Shown here: in pieces, positions 43,301-53,265 of the stretch
How positions within the stretch are numbered: position 1 is the stretch's first letter
Layout: each line of letters opens with the position of its first letter
From: Fistulifera solaris
Taxonomy: Eukaryota; Bacillariophyta; Bacillariophyceae; Naviculales; Stauroneidaceae
DNA length: 64,000 nt
Reading direction: 5' to 3'
Assembly (NCBI GenBank): GCA_030295235.1
Contig: AP026142.1
Location: forward strand, 620,001 to 684,000
Program-made: the position numbers and the translations under genes
Notes under the pieces: model-generated
The model's database searches: none
Seen by the model: the letters and a program-made list of their open reading frames with translations, nothing else
What the model was told of the DNA's origin: nothing

Positions 43301-45542
43301 GGATACCTCAGAAAATGAAACATTTGCGGACGGGACTGAGTTCTCGGACGATGGGGATGGAAGTGTCACCACAGCAACACATTCTGTCGATGACACGTCG
43401 TCCATCTTACAGCGTAGAACACAGTCGCTGATGAAGCACCTAACACGTAGTAAATCACAACGGGGAAAGGCGGATGTATTTGAATGCGATACGTCGGTTC
43501 TATCGAATGTCGATGTCTTATCAGTCATGTCTAGCTCCCTACATACTGGACGAGGGGAACATGCCCAGAGAACTGCGAGTCAGCGGCGATTGATGGGACT
43601 AGATTCCGGCATGAGCGCTGTTCAATGTCAGGAAGGGTCACAATCGGAATCAGACTTCGGGGGCAGCGATCACTCAGACCTATCTTACGTGGGAAACGAG
43701 GAATCGTCTAGTACAGCAGAGTTTGCGGAGGAATCTTTGTCGGATATCAAAGTCTCTGATATGGGCGGGTTGAAGGATGGTAGGGGGGATGATGGATACC
43801 CTCCTTCGCACAGTAGAAGTAAAGTAGATCCATCATCAGACGATAATATGAATGAAGACGAGGATGAAGATCTGATTGTTACGTTTATCGTAAGACGACA
43901 GCCGAGATTTAAGACAAGGAATGATCGCGACGTGAAGCTTTCGGTGAAACTTAGTAAAAAAAACAAACAGGTCGGAACTTAGTTTTTCGGCTCATGGAAA
44001 GCCTACCATTGGTGCAGATGCGCAACGAATATTACAGGCTTCTTCGCATTCGGTGAGCAGCTACCGCTCCATGGACACGGAAGCAAAAAATAAGTTGCAG
44101 GAGAAAAAAGGGCAGTTATGGACTTCAAATCAGCTTACTCAGTATAATAATGCACTGGCAGCCATGAACCAGTCATTAACTGAATCTAGCGGTGTAACAT
44201 TCCAGGACCCGACAGAGGGCAGTCTCGAGGATGACATAATTGGAACGAAAGAACTCTTACTTGGGGCTTTGGATGATTCCGAAGAAGTTGGTCTTCCAAT
44301 CGCGACTCCTTCATTGAACAAAAAGAAATCTAATATGGGAGGACTATCCAGGAGCACCAGCGACGACAGGCAGCAAAAACTGCCTGGTATCGCAGCTTAT
44401 CTGTCATCATCAAAGTCGCAGCTGACGAAGGGGAAAGAAGATACATCTGTGTTTTCCAACACCCCATCCACTTTGTCTTTTCTGGCAGATGGTTCACAGT
44501 ATGCTGAAGCTAGCACTGATCGATCGAGTGTTATGGCTACAGATATTGATAACACTTCGTTTTCTAACTCGTTCAACGACCTCAATGCATCAGATCCCTG
44601 TCGTTTAAACCCCGACGGCAGTTTCTCTAGCGGTACACGGGCTCTGGACGTCAGCGCAACATTCTCCATACCTGAAGATAATGAAGAAGTCATTTCAGAA
44701 CAAGATAAAGGCGTGTCGTCGTCTTCTTCTCAAACCTCAACAGAAGGTCCAACTACACCGCATGATCTTAGCATCACATGGACGCGCAATTCGACAGCTG
44801 TTGCAAGGAAAACGGCTGTTAGCTCAGAACAACCGATATTGAAAGCCGATCTTATTGCCATGGATGATCTAGTTCAAATATCCGAATTGGAGAACAAGCA
44901 GCCTAGTCCCGGAGAGGGGAGAAATCTTCGCGAAGTAGACCCAATCGCTCTTGCTCTCGACAAGAAAGCCGTGAATCGAGTAATCCGCGAAGACGCCGAA
45001 GCGCACCATGCAGTTATCGCCAACGCAGAAGTCCAGCACGGTAACGCCTCGCTTTCGGTGAAAACGGGCAATTTTCAACAAAATCAAATGTACTTCGACA
45101 AGAAAGCGATGCGATGGAGGGTACGCTCTGACGCCAGCGAGGGGATTCAGTCTCCGCCTATTGTCGATATTTTGAAGCCGAGTCAAACGTCGAAGCAGTC
45201 GCACTCAACAAGGCCAAGCAAGTCGCCCCGCGTTGGTATGCCATTTGTCGATGTCATGACTAGAGACGAAATCAAACGTCGCAACGCAAACCTCATGATG
45301 CGTGGCGTCCAAAAACTAAGACACCAAGCAATCGTGAGTTGCGTAGTCAATGGCGACACATGTTTGATGTCGCGGAAAAGAAACTGGGCTGTCTCCTTTG
45401 CGACAATAATAGCAGGGAGGTTCTAATGGTACCTTGCAGGCACCTCGCTATTTGCAGAAAATGCTCCTCCAAGAATAAGCACATTTCGTCTTGTCCACTT
45501 TGCAGTAAGCCCTCCACCGACAGAATGATACTCTTCCAGTAA
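40395..45542 (+). CDS. ankyrin-repeat protein with C-terminal RING finger
   Basis: A long protein (about 1,700 residues) read across five frame breaks (near 41300, 41690, 42885, 43960 and 45335, two at G5/A6 and A8 runs). The N-terminal two thirds hold degenerate ankyrin-type repeats: DEDGRTPLHVALTSRRTP, GRGRFPLHFAVVHKQH, LLHAALKNIDTPPLVVRMLL and LPLHIAIRSGK. A Ser/acidic-rich stretch follows (about 43260-44780). The C-terminus is a C3HC4 RING of the XIAP/MUL1 type: LGCLLCDNNSREVLMVPCRH, then CRKCSSKNK and SCPLC. The RING suggests an E3 ubiquitin ligase; the ankyrin part would bind the substrate. That is inference from domain type. A downstream in-frame ATG at 40521 (MKTLSLGSTSEN) is an equally likely start. 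Confidence 0.8.
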
Positions 45543-45733
45543 AAAACACAATCTCAGTTGGTGATCACAAGAAATTGCGAGTCATCTTTAACCATGCTAG
45601 ATCCATTCATAGAATAGAACTCATAGATAGCTCTTTGATGAGTTGTCGTGTTTACCTCCTCATTACTGTGCATCGAACTACTTATGACATTATGATCTTC
45701 GTAGTATCATGTTAATTTAGTTGAGAACGGTCG

Positions 45734-48226
45734 TTACATACTCTCGCGAACAAGTCCTAGCAGTTGCTGCGCTTCCTCCACCAAAGCCTCGCTAAAAGTA
45801 GACGACCTGGCACACATTTCCAAACAATCTATTTGCTTTTCCCCGGAAAGCCTCTTCTTGTACTCTGCGGACTCGGTGACCATAGCAACTAAAATGTCGA
45901 TACAAGTCGAGGCAATAGCTTCTGACCACTGATAGTTTCTCATAGTTTCCACGAGATCATCCACAATTTCCGACTGACCACTTCGCGCTTCTACCAAAAG
46001 ATGGATCGACTCACATACTTGCTCCTCCAAGGATTGATCTTCAGCCGAGGATATTTGGATGCGCTCGATTAAAAGCATGGCATCGGTCCTGGCGCCTGCA
46101 AATTCCTGCGCTTTCATGAGAAGCTCGAGCATTGACTCGCTCTTGGATATCATTCGAAGATTGGATTGCTCGAAAGAAAGATTTTTCAAAGCGAAGCAAG
46201 CACTAGCCTGAACTGTCGCGTCTTGTTGATGCTCTCTCATCGCCGCTTCAATTACCATGATAGTACTTCTGTCCACCTGAGAAACATTTTGATTTACGAC
46301 GTCCACTGCCAGGTTGGATAACAAAGAGCAACCATCTGTTTGAATAGAGACCGACATCATGTTGCAGTGCATCACTTCCACCACAGTTTCAGAGATGCCG
46401 AGTTCATCCATTCGTTTGGCACCTTCTCTGTCGCAGGAGAGCGCCCGCAGAGCCTTGATTGCAAACGCCACCATTTTCTCTTCAGCCAGATATCGATGCA
46501 GAGCGCTATCGATCAAGGTACACGCTCCTTCTTGAAGCAGCATGGCTCTAGTATTCTCCCGCAATGCCAAGTTGGCCAGGGCCTCCAGACTCCTTTCTTG
46601 CACGCATAGCGTATTAGGAAAGTTATTCATCGCCGCCGTGATACTTTTGTGACCATTCGCCGTGAAGAGTCGCGTGCAGTCCACCGAAGTGTCGGCAGAA
46701 AGTTCGGCAATACGACCAATACAAAGACACTGAATATCTTGTACCGTGACATGCGAGTCCATGGACTCGATCAAGACGTCAATGATCAGCTCGGGATCTT
46801 GTACATCTATCATATCCGCCAGCAAATTCTCCACATTGCCAAGAGAGGCATTGTCCAAAGAGGGCGAAGTGGACTGCCGAATGTACTCTTCGTCACTTTC
46901 AAAGCTCCCCATGGAACCGGTTGAGTTTGTGCGAATTGATAAATGCCGCGAGACTTCCGGGCGCTTCACCACAGACGGATTGCGCGTCGCCCGACGTCTG
47001 GTTGGCACGCTGACAGGATTTCGGATCTGTATATGACTTTCTTCGGAAGTCGAAGGCAATTCCGTCAATTCGGAAGAGAAACTATCTTCGAGAGACTTTC
47101 GGGTCGGAAAGCGTCGACCTCGCACGGGTCTTCGGCATCCGTCATCGGAATTATCGGTGGGGTCCGTTTGATTCAGCGACAAATTTCTTCTGTTCATGTT
47201 GTGATTAGAGACTTCTTCGAGCGAAGCTTGCGAATCCACTTTGAACGAAGGATGCCCCGAGAAAGAGTCGGCGGAATCGACGCTACGGAAACTTGAGTGA
47301 CCGTCGACTTGAAAGCTCCGGTGACTCGATTGCCGAGCACCCAAGCTATTTTGACTCGAATATCGATCCTTGAACGAATCTTGTTGAAATGAGTGACAGG
47401 AACCCAAAGAGCCGATGCTACGGAAACTCAATTCTCGATCTGTCGCGCTGAGTCGACCAGGCCGACCGGAATTGAAGTTCCGCAGACTGGATTGTCGTTC
47501 CATGACAGTATCGCGGTTGCTTCCTTCAACTTCCTGACTCGCCAAGCTCGATTGTCGACCTTGTACGGGCGATCGGACAATTTGTCGTGGGATGCCGCCG
47601 TGCGGACTTCGTATGTGACCCGATGCCGTGTATTCCCTTCGCGGCATTCCCTTGGAAGCCGAATGAAACGAATCTTGTCTCGCTTCGGCCGTCCGTGGAC
47701 TTATACAAGATTCGCTGACCGCACGATCCACCGTTCGACCCGCTGCGGGTGGAGCTTGCACCGTGATAAAGTTTTTCGAAGGGGACGCGAAGGAAGCCGC
47801 GGACGTCGTCGAAGCAAACGACCGCGTCGAAGCATCTGATTTCCCCGACCAATTCGATACCTCGGATTTACCCGATCGGCCCGAATGATCGGACTCCTTC
47901 TGCAAGGCATCTTTCCGCGTGAGTTCCCGTTTATTGTGGTCTCGATTGAGTGCAGGATTACACTTGACACACCACCCGTTGAGACTTTGACCTTCAATTG
48001 TTTGCGGTTTCTTTTGAATCCAGAGTGGATTTAACCGCGATTTCTTGATTTCGAATAGTTTCGAAGGAGTCCCCGGACACGTCAAGCAATAACCTTCTTT
48101 CTCTCGAATCGCGCGTTTCTTCTCTTTCGAAATAATTCTCCCCGTTTTGTCGAGTGAACTGGCTTGATAGGAAAGCTCGTAGGGATCGTGCCCGGACCCT
48201 GATATTATTACATCGGCGTGACTCAT
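45734..48226 (-). CDS. armadillo-type repeat protein with N-terminal C4 motif, paralogue 1
   Basis: An intact, intronless 830-residue protein. Residues 40-95 hold two CxxC pairs, KEGYCLTCPG and NGWCVKCNP, flanking LFEIKKSRLNPLW, as in a small zinc-binding module. A long Ser/Arg-rich, probably disordered stretch follows with repeated S-F-R-S type segments (SSLRNF, LSFRSIG, SSFRSVD). From about residue 440 to the end there are armadillo/HEAT-like helical repeats, for example LCVQERSLEALANLALRENT, KMVAFAIKALRALSCDREGA and ATVQASACFALKNLSFEQSN. The layout matches the gene at 53266, so the two are paralogues. Function unknown; armadillo folds bind partner proteins. Confidence 0.85.
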   Translation of the reverse strand: MSHADVIISGSGHDPYELSYQASSLDKTGRIISKEKKRAIREKEGYCLTCPGTPSKLFEIKKSRLNPLWIQKKPQTIEGQSLNGWCVKCNPALNRDHNKRELTRKDALQKESDHSGRSGKSEVSNWSGKSDASTRSFASTTSAASFASPSKNFITVQAPPAAGRTVDRAVSESCISPRTAEARQDSFHSASKGMPRREYTASGHIRSPHGGIPRQIVRSPVQGRQSSLASQEVEGSNRDTVMERQSSLRNFNSGRPGRLSATDRELSFRSIGSLGSCHSFQQDSFKDRYSSQNSLGARQSSHRSFQVDGHSSFRSVDSADSFSGHPSFKVDSQASLEEVSNHNMNRRNLSLNQTDPTDNSDDGCRRPVRGRRFPTRKSLEDSFSSELTELPSTSEESHIQIRNPVSVPTRRRATRNPSVVKRPEVSRHLSIRTNSTGSMGSFESDEEYIRQSTSPSLDNASLGNVENLLADMIDVQDPELIIDVLIESMDSHVTVQDIQCLCIGRIAELSADTSVDCTRLFTANGHKSITAAMNNFPNTLCVQERSLEALANLALRENTRAMLLQEGACTLIDSALHRYLAEEKMVAFAIKALRALSCDREGAKRMDELGISETVVEVMHCNMMSVSIQTDGCSLLSNLAVDVVNQNVSQVDRSTIMVIEAAMREHQQDATVQASACFALKNLSFEQSNLRMISKSESMLELLMKAQEFAGARTDAMLLIERIQISSAEDQSLEEQVCESIHLLVEARSGQSEIVDDLVETMRNYQWSEAIASTCIDILVAMVTESAEYKKRLSGEKQIDCLEMCARSSTFSEALVEEAQQLLGLVRESM

Positions 48227-48916
48227 TACTGTTTTCTATCTTTTGTTGGTTAGGAATGAAGAAAGTTAAGTTAATGTTGAATGTTAACAGAACGGCAACG
48301 ATAACGACGAGGGGCGGGGGAGTAAAACGATCGAGGTCCATAAAATAAAACCAGGTACCGTATGCAACTGTGGGAGTTCTAACGACAAGAAATCGCGAAA
48401 AAGACGAGCCAGCGGGAGAGTTTTTAGTTTGCCCAGAGTCTTTGAGGAATTCCAATGAACACTGTATTATACATTAAATAAATTTAGCTAGGTAGTATAT
48501 GACATGGTGTAGGCTTGTGGTCATCGCTTATCGGTCATTTCCCCAGACTCCGTGCTGTGTACAATAGGATTATAGACTTCTTGTGGTAACGGACGGTCAG
48601 TGATTAGTAACACTTAATAGTGCAAAAAGACATAGAGTATGTGACTAAGAGATGGACATCATTGTATCTTTATGCGGGCTGGATTTTTTTTACGAAGCGT
48701 CGAGCCCAGAGCCCCCAGCGGCCATGTCGTTCCCACAAATTAGAAAATACCGTGGCTTTTGTGATCCAATGACAAGAGAGCCAGAGACAACAGTTGGAAA
48801 GCTTTAGAAAATGGATTTTTTGTCATGAAAATGGTTTTAAATTACCAAGTTGGTATGCGTCTCAATTCATCGCGCAGAAATGAAAGCACAATCTTCCACA
48901 AACTAAACTGGACGCA
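48227..48916. other. gap between ARM-1 and CWC22
   Basis: Holds the ARM-1 promoter and the 3' UTR of CWC22. No gene or repeat family seen; frames here are shadows or short. Confidence 0.45.
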
Positions 48917-50997
48917 TCAATCGCGACTCGAATCCAATCCTTTACGAGATCGTGGACGTGATTCCTTTTTCCGTGAAGTTCTTCGGTCGCGAGAGTCTAC
49001 GGAATAGCTCCCTGACGAAGAGGAGGAGCTATAATGTCGCCTCTTTTTTCTTCGAGAATACGAAGACCTGCTGGACGACGATGAAGAGCTATGGGAGCTT
49101 CTACTGGAATGGGAACTGCTTGATGACCCCAATGATGACGAGGAGGAGGACGACGACGAGGAAGAAGATGACGAGGAGGAGCTGCTGGAACTTGACGACG
49201 ACGATGTTGAGGTTGATGAGTCATCCTCGTTCTTTGCTTGTTGCAGTTGGCTTGCTTGTGCCATAATGATCTTCGGCGCATTCTTTAGAAAATCACGCAA
49301 ATCATCGGTAAGTGGGCCTAGCCCAATCGAAGTAAAGAAATTGATTGCGTAACGTGTATTTCGAACATTGTCTTTCGAAAACATCCCCGAATACCAGCTT
49401 TGTTGTTCAGGATCTTGCGTTTCGAATCGTTGCTTCAGTTTTGCGATACCCAACGCTTCGGCGATTTCTTGAATTAGAATTTTGATAAAAATTCGACTTG
49501 ATGACGTTGTTTCCTCTTCGTTAATGCGAATCGTCGACAAGACACTCCACGGCATGGCATCTGAGTGAAGTAAATGCGCAAAGACCTTGGCGACATTTCG
49601 CAACTTATTTGTTTCCAGTCGATGAATCGTGTTATATTGGGAAATGAATGCTGCCATAAATGCGTCTCTCCAGCGATCATCCATAAGACAAAACCTGGCG
49701 GAGATCAGACCGTAATAACGTAGAAATGTGCGTTCCTGAGAGCAACACTCAATCAACATGTTTACTAACTCCTCCTCACGACCAGCAGGTATATTAATTC
49801 TCGCAAGCTTGTGAGCGCATTCCTCAAAAGTAGCACTCGACATGATTGTCAAGTAAATCGTACGGCGCAAATGAACGAGATCAGCTTCTGAGAGGTCGTG
49901 CACGACCAATTGATTTGCCGTAGGTGCTACTTCTTCTCTCCCTTGGTCATCAATTCCATCTTGGGATTCATCATCGTTACTTTCGTCGTTTTCACTATCA
50001 TCCGTTTCGCTCTCGCCATCATCGTCACTGTTAAGTCCTAATATCTCCGCTTTAATTTTGCTCCACACTTTCTCGTTCTCTAAGTATTGCGAATCCAAGT
50101 CAAAGATATCAAGATGATCATCGCGCTTGATATCAGGATCATCCAAATCAATTTCGAAGGTGATTTGATCACTTTCTTCAACGAGATCCAAGTCATCAGA
50201 AATAGGATTCTCAAGATCACGGAAACCATTCTTTCGCATGGCCAACAAGTGTTCCATTTTGACCTCAACGCGTTTGCTGAGACCGCCTTCGTGAAGAAGA
50301 GCTCTCAACCTCTCCAAGACCGCTCGCACGCCCGCCGGAGACACTTCCAGTAGCGTGCGGCCTGTCGTTGTCAATAACTGAATCGCCACTTCGACAGAAT
50401 CATCGGTCGGATCTCCATCCAGTAAGACGGATAGAATCTGCAACAAAACCAGTTCGTGTACTACCGACTGATGGAATAAATGACCGAGAAAAACAGCAAC
50501 TGCAGAACAATTTGCCTTTTCTCGTCTTCGGAAATGTCTCCTGAACGCAAGGATCGTGCGATTCACCACCAACTCCCCCACTTCCGGCAACTTGCTGTTG
50601 ATGACAGCCAAAAGGAAGCATATACGGGAGCGTACACAGGAGCACTCACAGCTGCTAAAAGCAACGACTTTGCAAGAACCCCACGGAGACGAATCAAGTT
50701 GACCTTCTCCATAATCTCATGAATGAGAGGTTTCAACGTTGTGGCATTCAATCGATTGATGGTTCCGTGAATCACACGCGTTTGCTCTTCCCACGTACTC
50801 CTTTGAATGTGAAGACTGTCTGGCGCTTCCGCCGCATCTTTCAAGGCTTGCTGACGCTCCAGTTCCAGCTGACGGCGTTTTGCGGGTGGAATGTACACGC
50901 CATCTTCGGCTGCCGCCATCAAGCTGCGCTTGTTGCAGCCCATGTGTTCCTCGGGTCGCTGACTCTCGTTGGCCGTTTCTTTCGGGCTTCCGGCCAT
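48917..50997 (-). CDS. CWC22: pre-mRNA splicing factor CWC22
   Basis: A spliceosome factor that brings eIF4A3 to the pre-mRNA for exon-junction deposition. Start at 50997 (MAGSPKETANESQRPEEH), with the conserved GVYIPPAKRRQLE just before the MIF4G domain. MIF4G holds LNATTLKPLIHEIMEKVN, AVINSKLPEVGELVVNR and DPTDDSVEVAIQLL. An acidic linker (SDDDGESETDDSENDESNDD) separates it from the MA3 domain (DLVHLRRTIYLTIMSSATFE, CSQERTFLRYYGLISARFC). The C-terminus is a poly-Ser run and an SR/RS tail (SRRKKRRHYSS). A frame break near 50605, at a T4 run, splits MIF4G between VYAS and LAVINSK. The Ser run uses mixed codons (TCC/TCG/TCA/AGC), so it is a true protein repeat. Confidence 0.93.
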
Positions 50998-51727
50998 TTC
51001 TTGAGGACGAGTGCTTTGCTTTTGACAAATGCTCTATATCTCTCGACGGTTTAGTTTGCCAGAGACAACAACGAAGGCGGAAAATCGAATCGCAGTGATG
51101 CTAACAACACAAAGGGGCAAAGGAGTGTGTCAAGCTGATGGTATACCAGACGGACTATAGGTCGAAAGTGTTGTCCGTTCTTCTCCACGACTAGACTCAG
51201 TCATGATTCACGAATCATGATTCACGAAGCGTGTACAACCCCTCTTGCTCATCGGAGGTGCACCGTCTTCCTGCGAAGGACTGAAAGGTTCGGATGTTGT
51301 TGTGTTCTTCATTGCTTATCCGTTTTAAGCTATTCTTGCACTTCAAGCGTGTACCAGCTTGTCTCGTAATCGAAATGGAGCAATGAAGAAACGGACGGAA
51401 CAGACCCGGCAAATGGTCAAGAAGTGTTTGCATGGCGATTATTGGCGGCGGACTTTTCCATTTCGAAATCTAAACGGAGAAGGCTGTGTTGAGCCTGTTT
51501 AAGTAGGCGCGCAAGGAAAGCCAGCCGTTATTATTATTATTAACTTTCAGCTGGCAATCTTCTTTTGTTGTCGAAACTCAATTGACTATTGACAGCTAAG
51601 CGACCTGGATCTAGCTTCTGCATTTGAAGAAAAAATGAGCAACAATTGATCCTAGGTAGGCAAGAGAGGATAACTTGTTAGATAATCAAGAACAACAGAT
51701 CAGACTCATGTACTATTTTTTGTTTAG
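50998..51727. other. gap upstream of CWC22
   Basis: No gene. It contains hairpin copy 7 and, directly after it, two direct copies of TCATGATTCACGAA. Confidence 0.5.
51186..51205 (+). repeat. dispersed hairpin element, copy 7
   Basis: CACGACTAGACTCAGTCATG, with AAAGTGTT about 20 bp upstream as in copies 3 and 9. No partner copy was found within 250 bp. Confidence 0.7.
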
Positions 51728-52740
51728 TTAGTTAGGAGGGTAGACAGGTCGACTCGGTAGCTGGGGCGGCGACATAGCTTGGGGCGGACCCGGCGGCGGA
51801 GCAGTCAGCCCCTGAGGCCACGCGGTTTGGGGTGTCAACACCTGAGGAATGATAGTGGGGTAACGAGGATCGCTTCGTAATTGCCGTACGTCTGCAAAGT
51901 TGTCCACTACCACATCGCCTGGACCCTCATCGTCGCTGTATTCAAGGGGACGGCGACGACTTCGGTCAAGCCGTCTTCAACGAATTTGTTGTTGACAATA
52001 CGGATCGTTCCTCCTCCGGGCATTTCGCAAATGAAATGGTATGGTTGACTTCCACCACCACACTTTAGGTCAAACTCCTGTGGCGTGTTATTGGGCCCTT
52101 GCAGTACTTGTACTTTCAAATTGAAGGATTTTTTACCGACATAAAACGACCATATGACGAGCTGAACACTTTTCACACTGGCGTCAAATGACCACGTGCG
52201 AACAGCACCTCCCCCTTTCGGTTTGATATTACCTCCCTGCACCTTCGTTTTCACATTATTTTCCCACACCGCATCCGTATAGGCGGCAATGGCCTTGTTA
52301 CGCTCCTTACCGGCTGGCATGACACCCGCGTACATTGGGAACTCTGGATCGAATGTGCTCACTTTGACGACCTGCGGAGGGTACATTTTCTTGAACTTGA
52401 GTACAGCGCGGAAAGGGAATTTGATTCCATCTTCCGAGTCAATCACCATCGTGTGCGTCGTTCGCAAAGGGCCACACCAGAGTTCTACCTTTGCCTTGAG
52501 CGGACGGCCTTCGGTCGTAAAGTACAGTTGGCATCGCTCTACTCCGGGGGGCATTTGGAACGTTCGAACCGTGTTTCCACCGTCAAGGCGTTGCAGCGGC
52601 ATGTCAGGAACTAATTCAAAGGGTATGGCTTGCAAATTCGAAGCCGATGTTTTTGTCGGAGTCTGAATAAGGAAAGCGACAGCCTTCATCATATAGGAGG
52701 CAAACACACATATTCCAAAGACTTCACGGGTAAATTTCAT
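51728..52740 (-). CDS. plastid-targeted beta-rich protein, unknown function
   Basis: Start at 52740: MKFTREVFGICVFASYMMKA then VAFLIQT gives a signal peptide and an A-V-A-F plastid-type junction. The mature part has two related beta halves, GNTVRTFQMPPGVERCQLYF with KAKVELWCGPLRTTHTM, and GGAVRTWSFDASVKSVQLVI with FNLKVQVLQGPNN, an internal duplication of about 140 residues each. The C-terminus is Pro-rich (PPPGPPQAMSPPQLPSRPVY). A frame break near 51945 joins EVVAVPLEY to the DNFADVRQLRSDPRYPT tail. I know this only as a conserved-looking algal protein; the domain may be a jelly-roll binding fold. No function is claimed. Confidence 0.75.
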
Positions 52741-53265
52741 CTTTAGAGTTGATTGAATTTTGAAAAAAAGCCGTAGTTAATCTGCCGAAGGATCGGAATC
52801 CGATGTGCAGCAAACGAACTGTTTATGATGGATTTTAGTGATGGATTGGTGGATGGACTGATCCGTGATGATCGTCCGTGCGTACTTTTGTGAGCGTTGA
52901 AAATTGAAAACAAATCCGAAGTTTTCTCGGTTGGGATACTACAAATATAGATTTAAAGTGAGCGATTAATTAACGGGTACGACATCAACATCCAATGCGC
53001 CAAATGACGTATGTTTTTCTCAGAAAAACGATCCATCACTGTAAAGTTGATAAGTGGTGGAGTGTACTGTGACTTGTACTGTACTGAACACGGAAGGGAG
53101 CATGTGAACCTTTGAAGCGAACGATCTAGCTAAACTAGATAGTCTCTACCTTTTTAATTGTCACGCGTAACAAACTAGAACCATGAGATAGGCTAGAAGG
53201 AACAGGTCTTTAGTTAAGAAATAAAGCAGCATCATTCATCGAAACTATTGCTAATCGTTATCGAT
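52741..53265. other. gap between the plastid protein and ARM-2
   Basis: Promoter of the 51728 gene and 3' region of ARM-2. No open frame of note and no repeats that I can see. Confidence 0.5.

Noticed and set aside
46340-47839. Plus-strand frames of 89-148 codons over ARM-1
   Set aside because: Antisense shadows of an intact 830-residue gene with armadillo repeats.
48997-49281. Arg/His/Pro-rich frame over the CWC22 Ser run
   Set aside because: Frame-shifted reading of the poly-Ser and RS region; the in-frame Ser run agrees with the known CWC22 tail.
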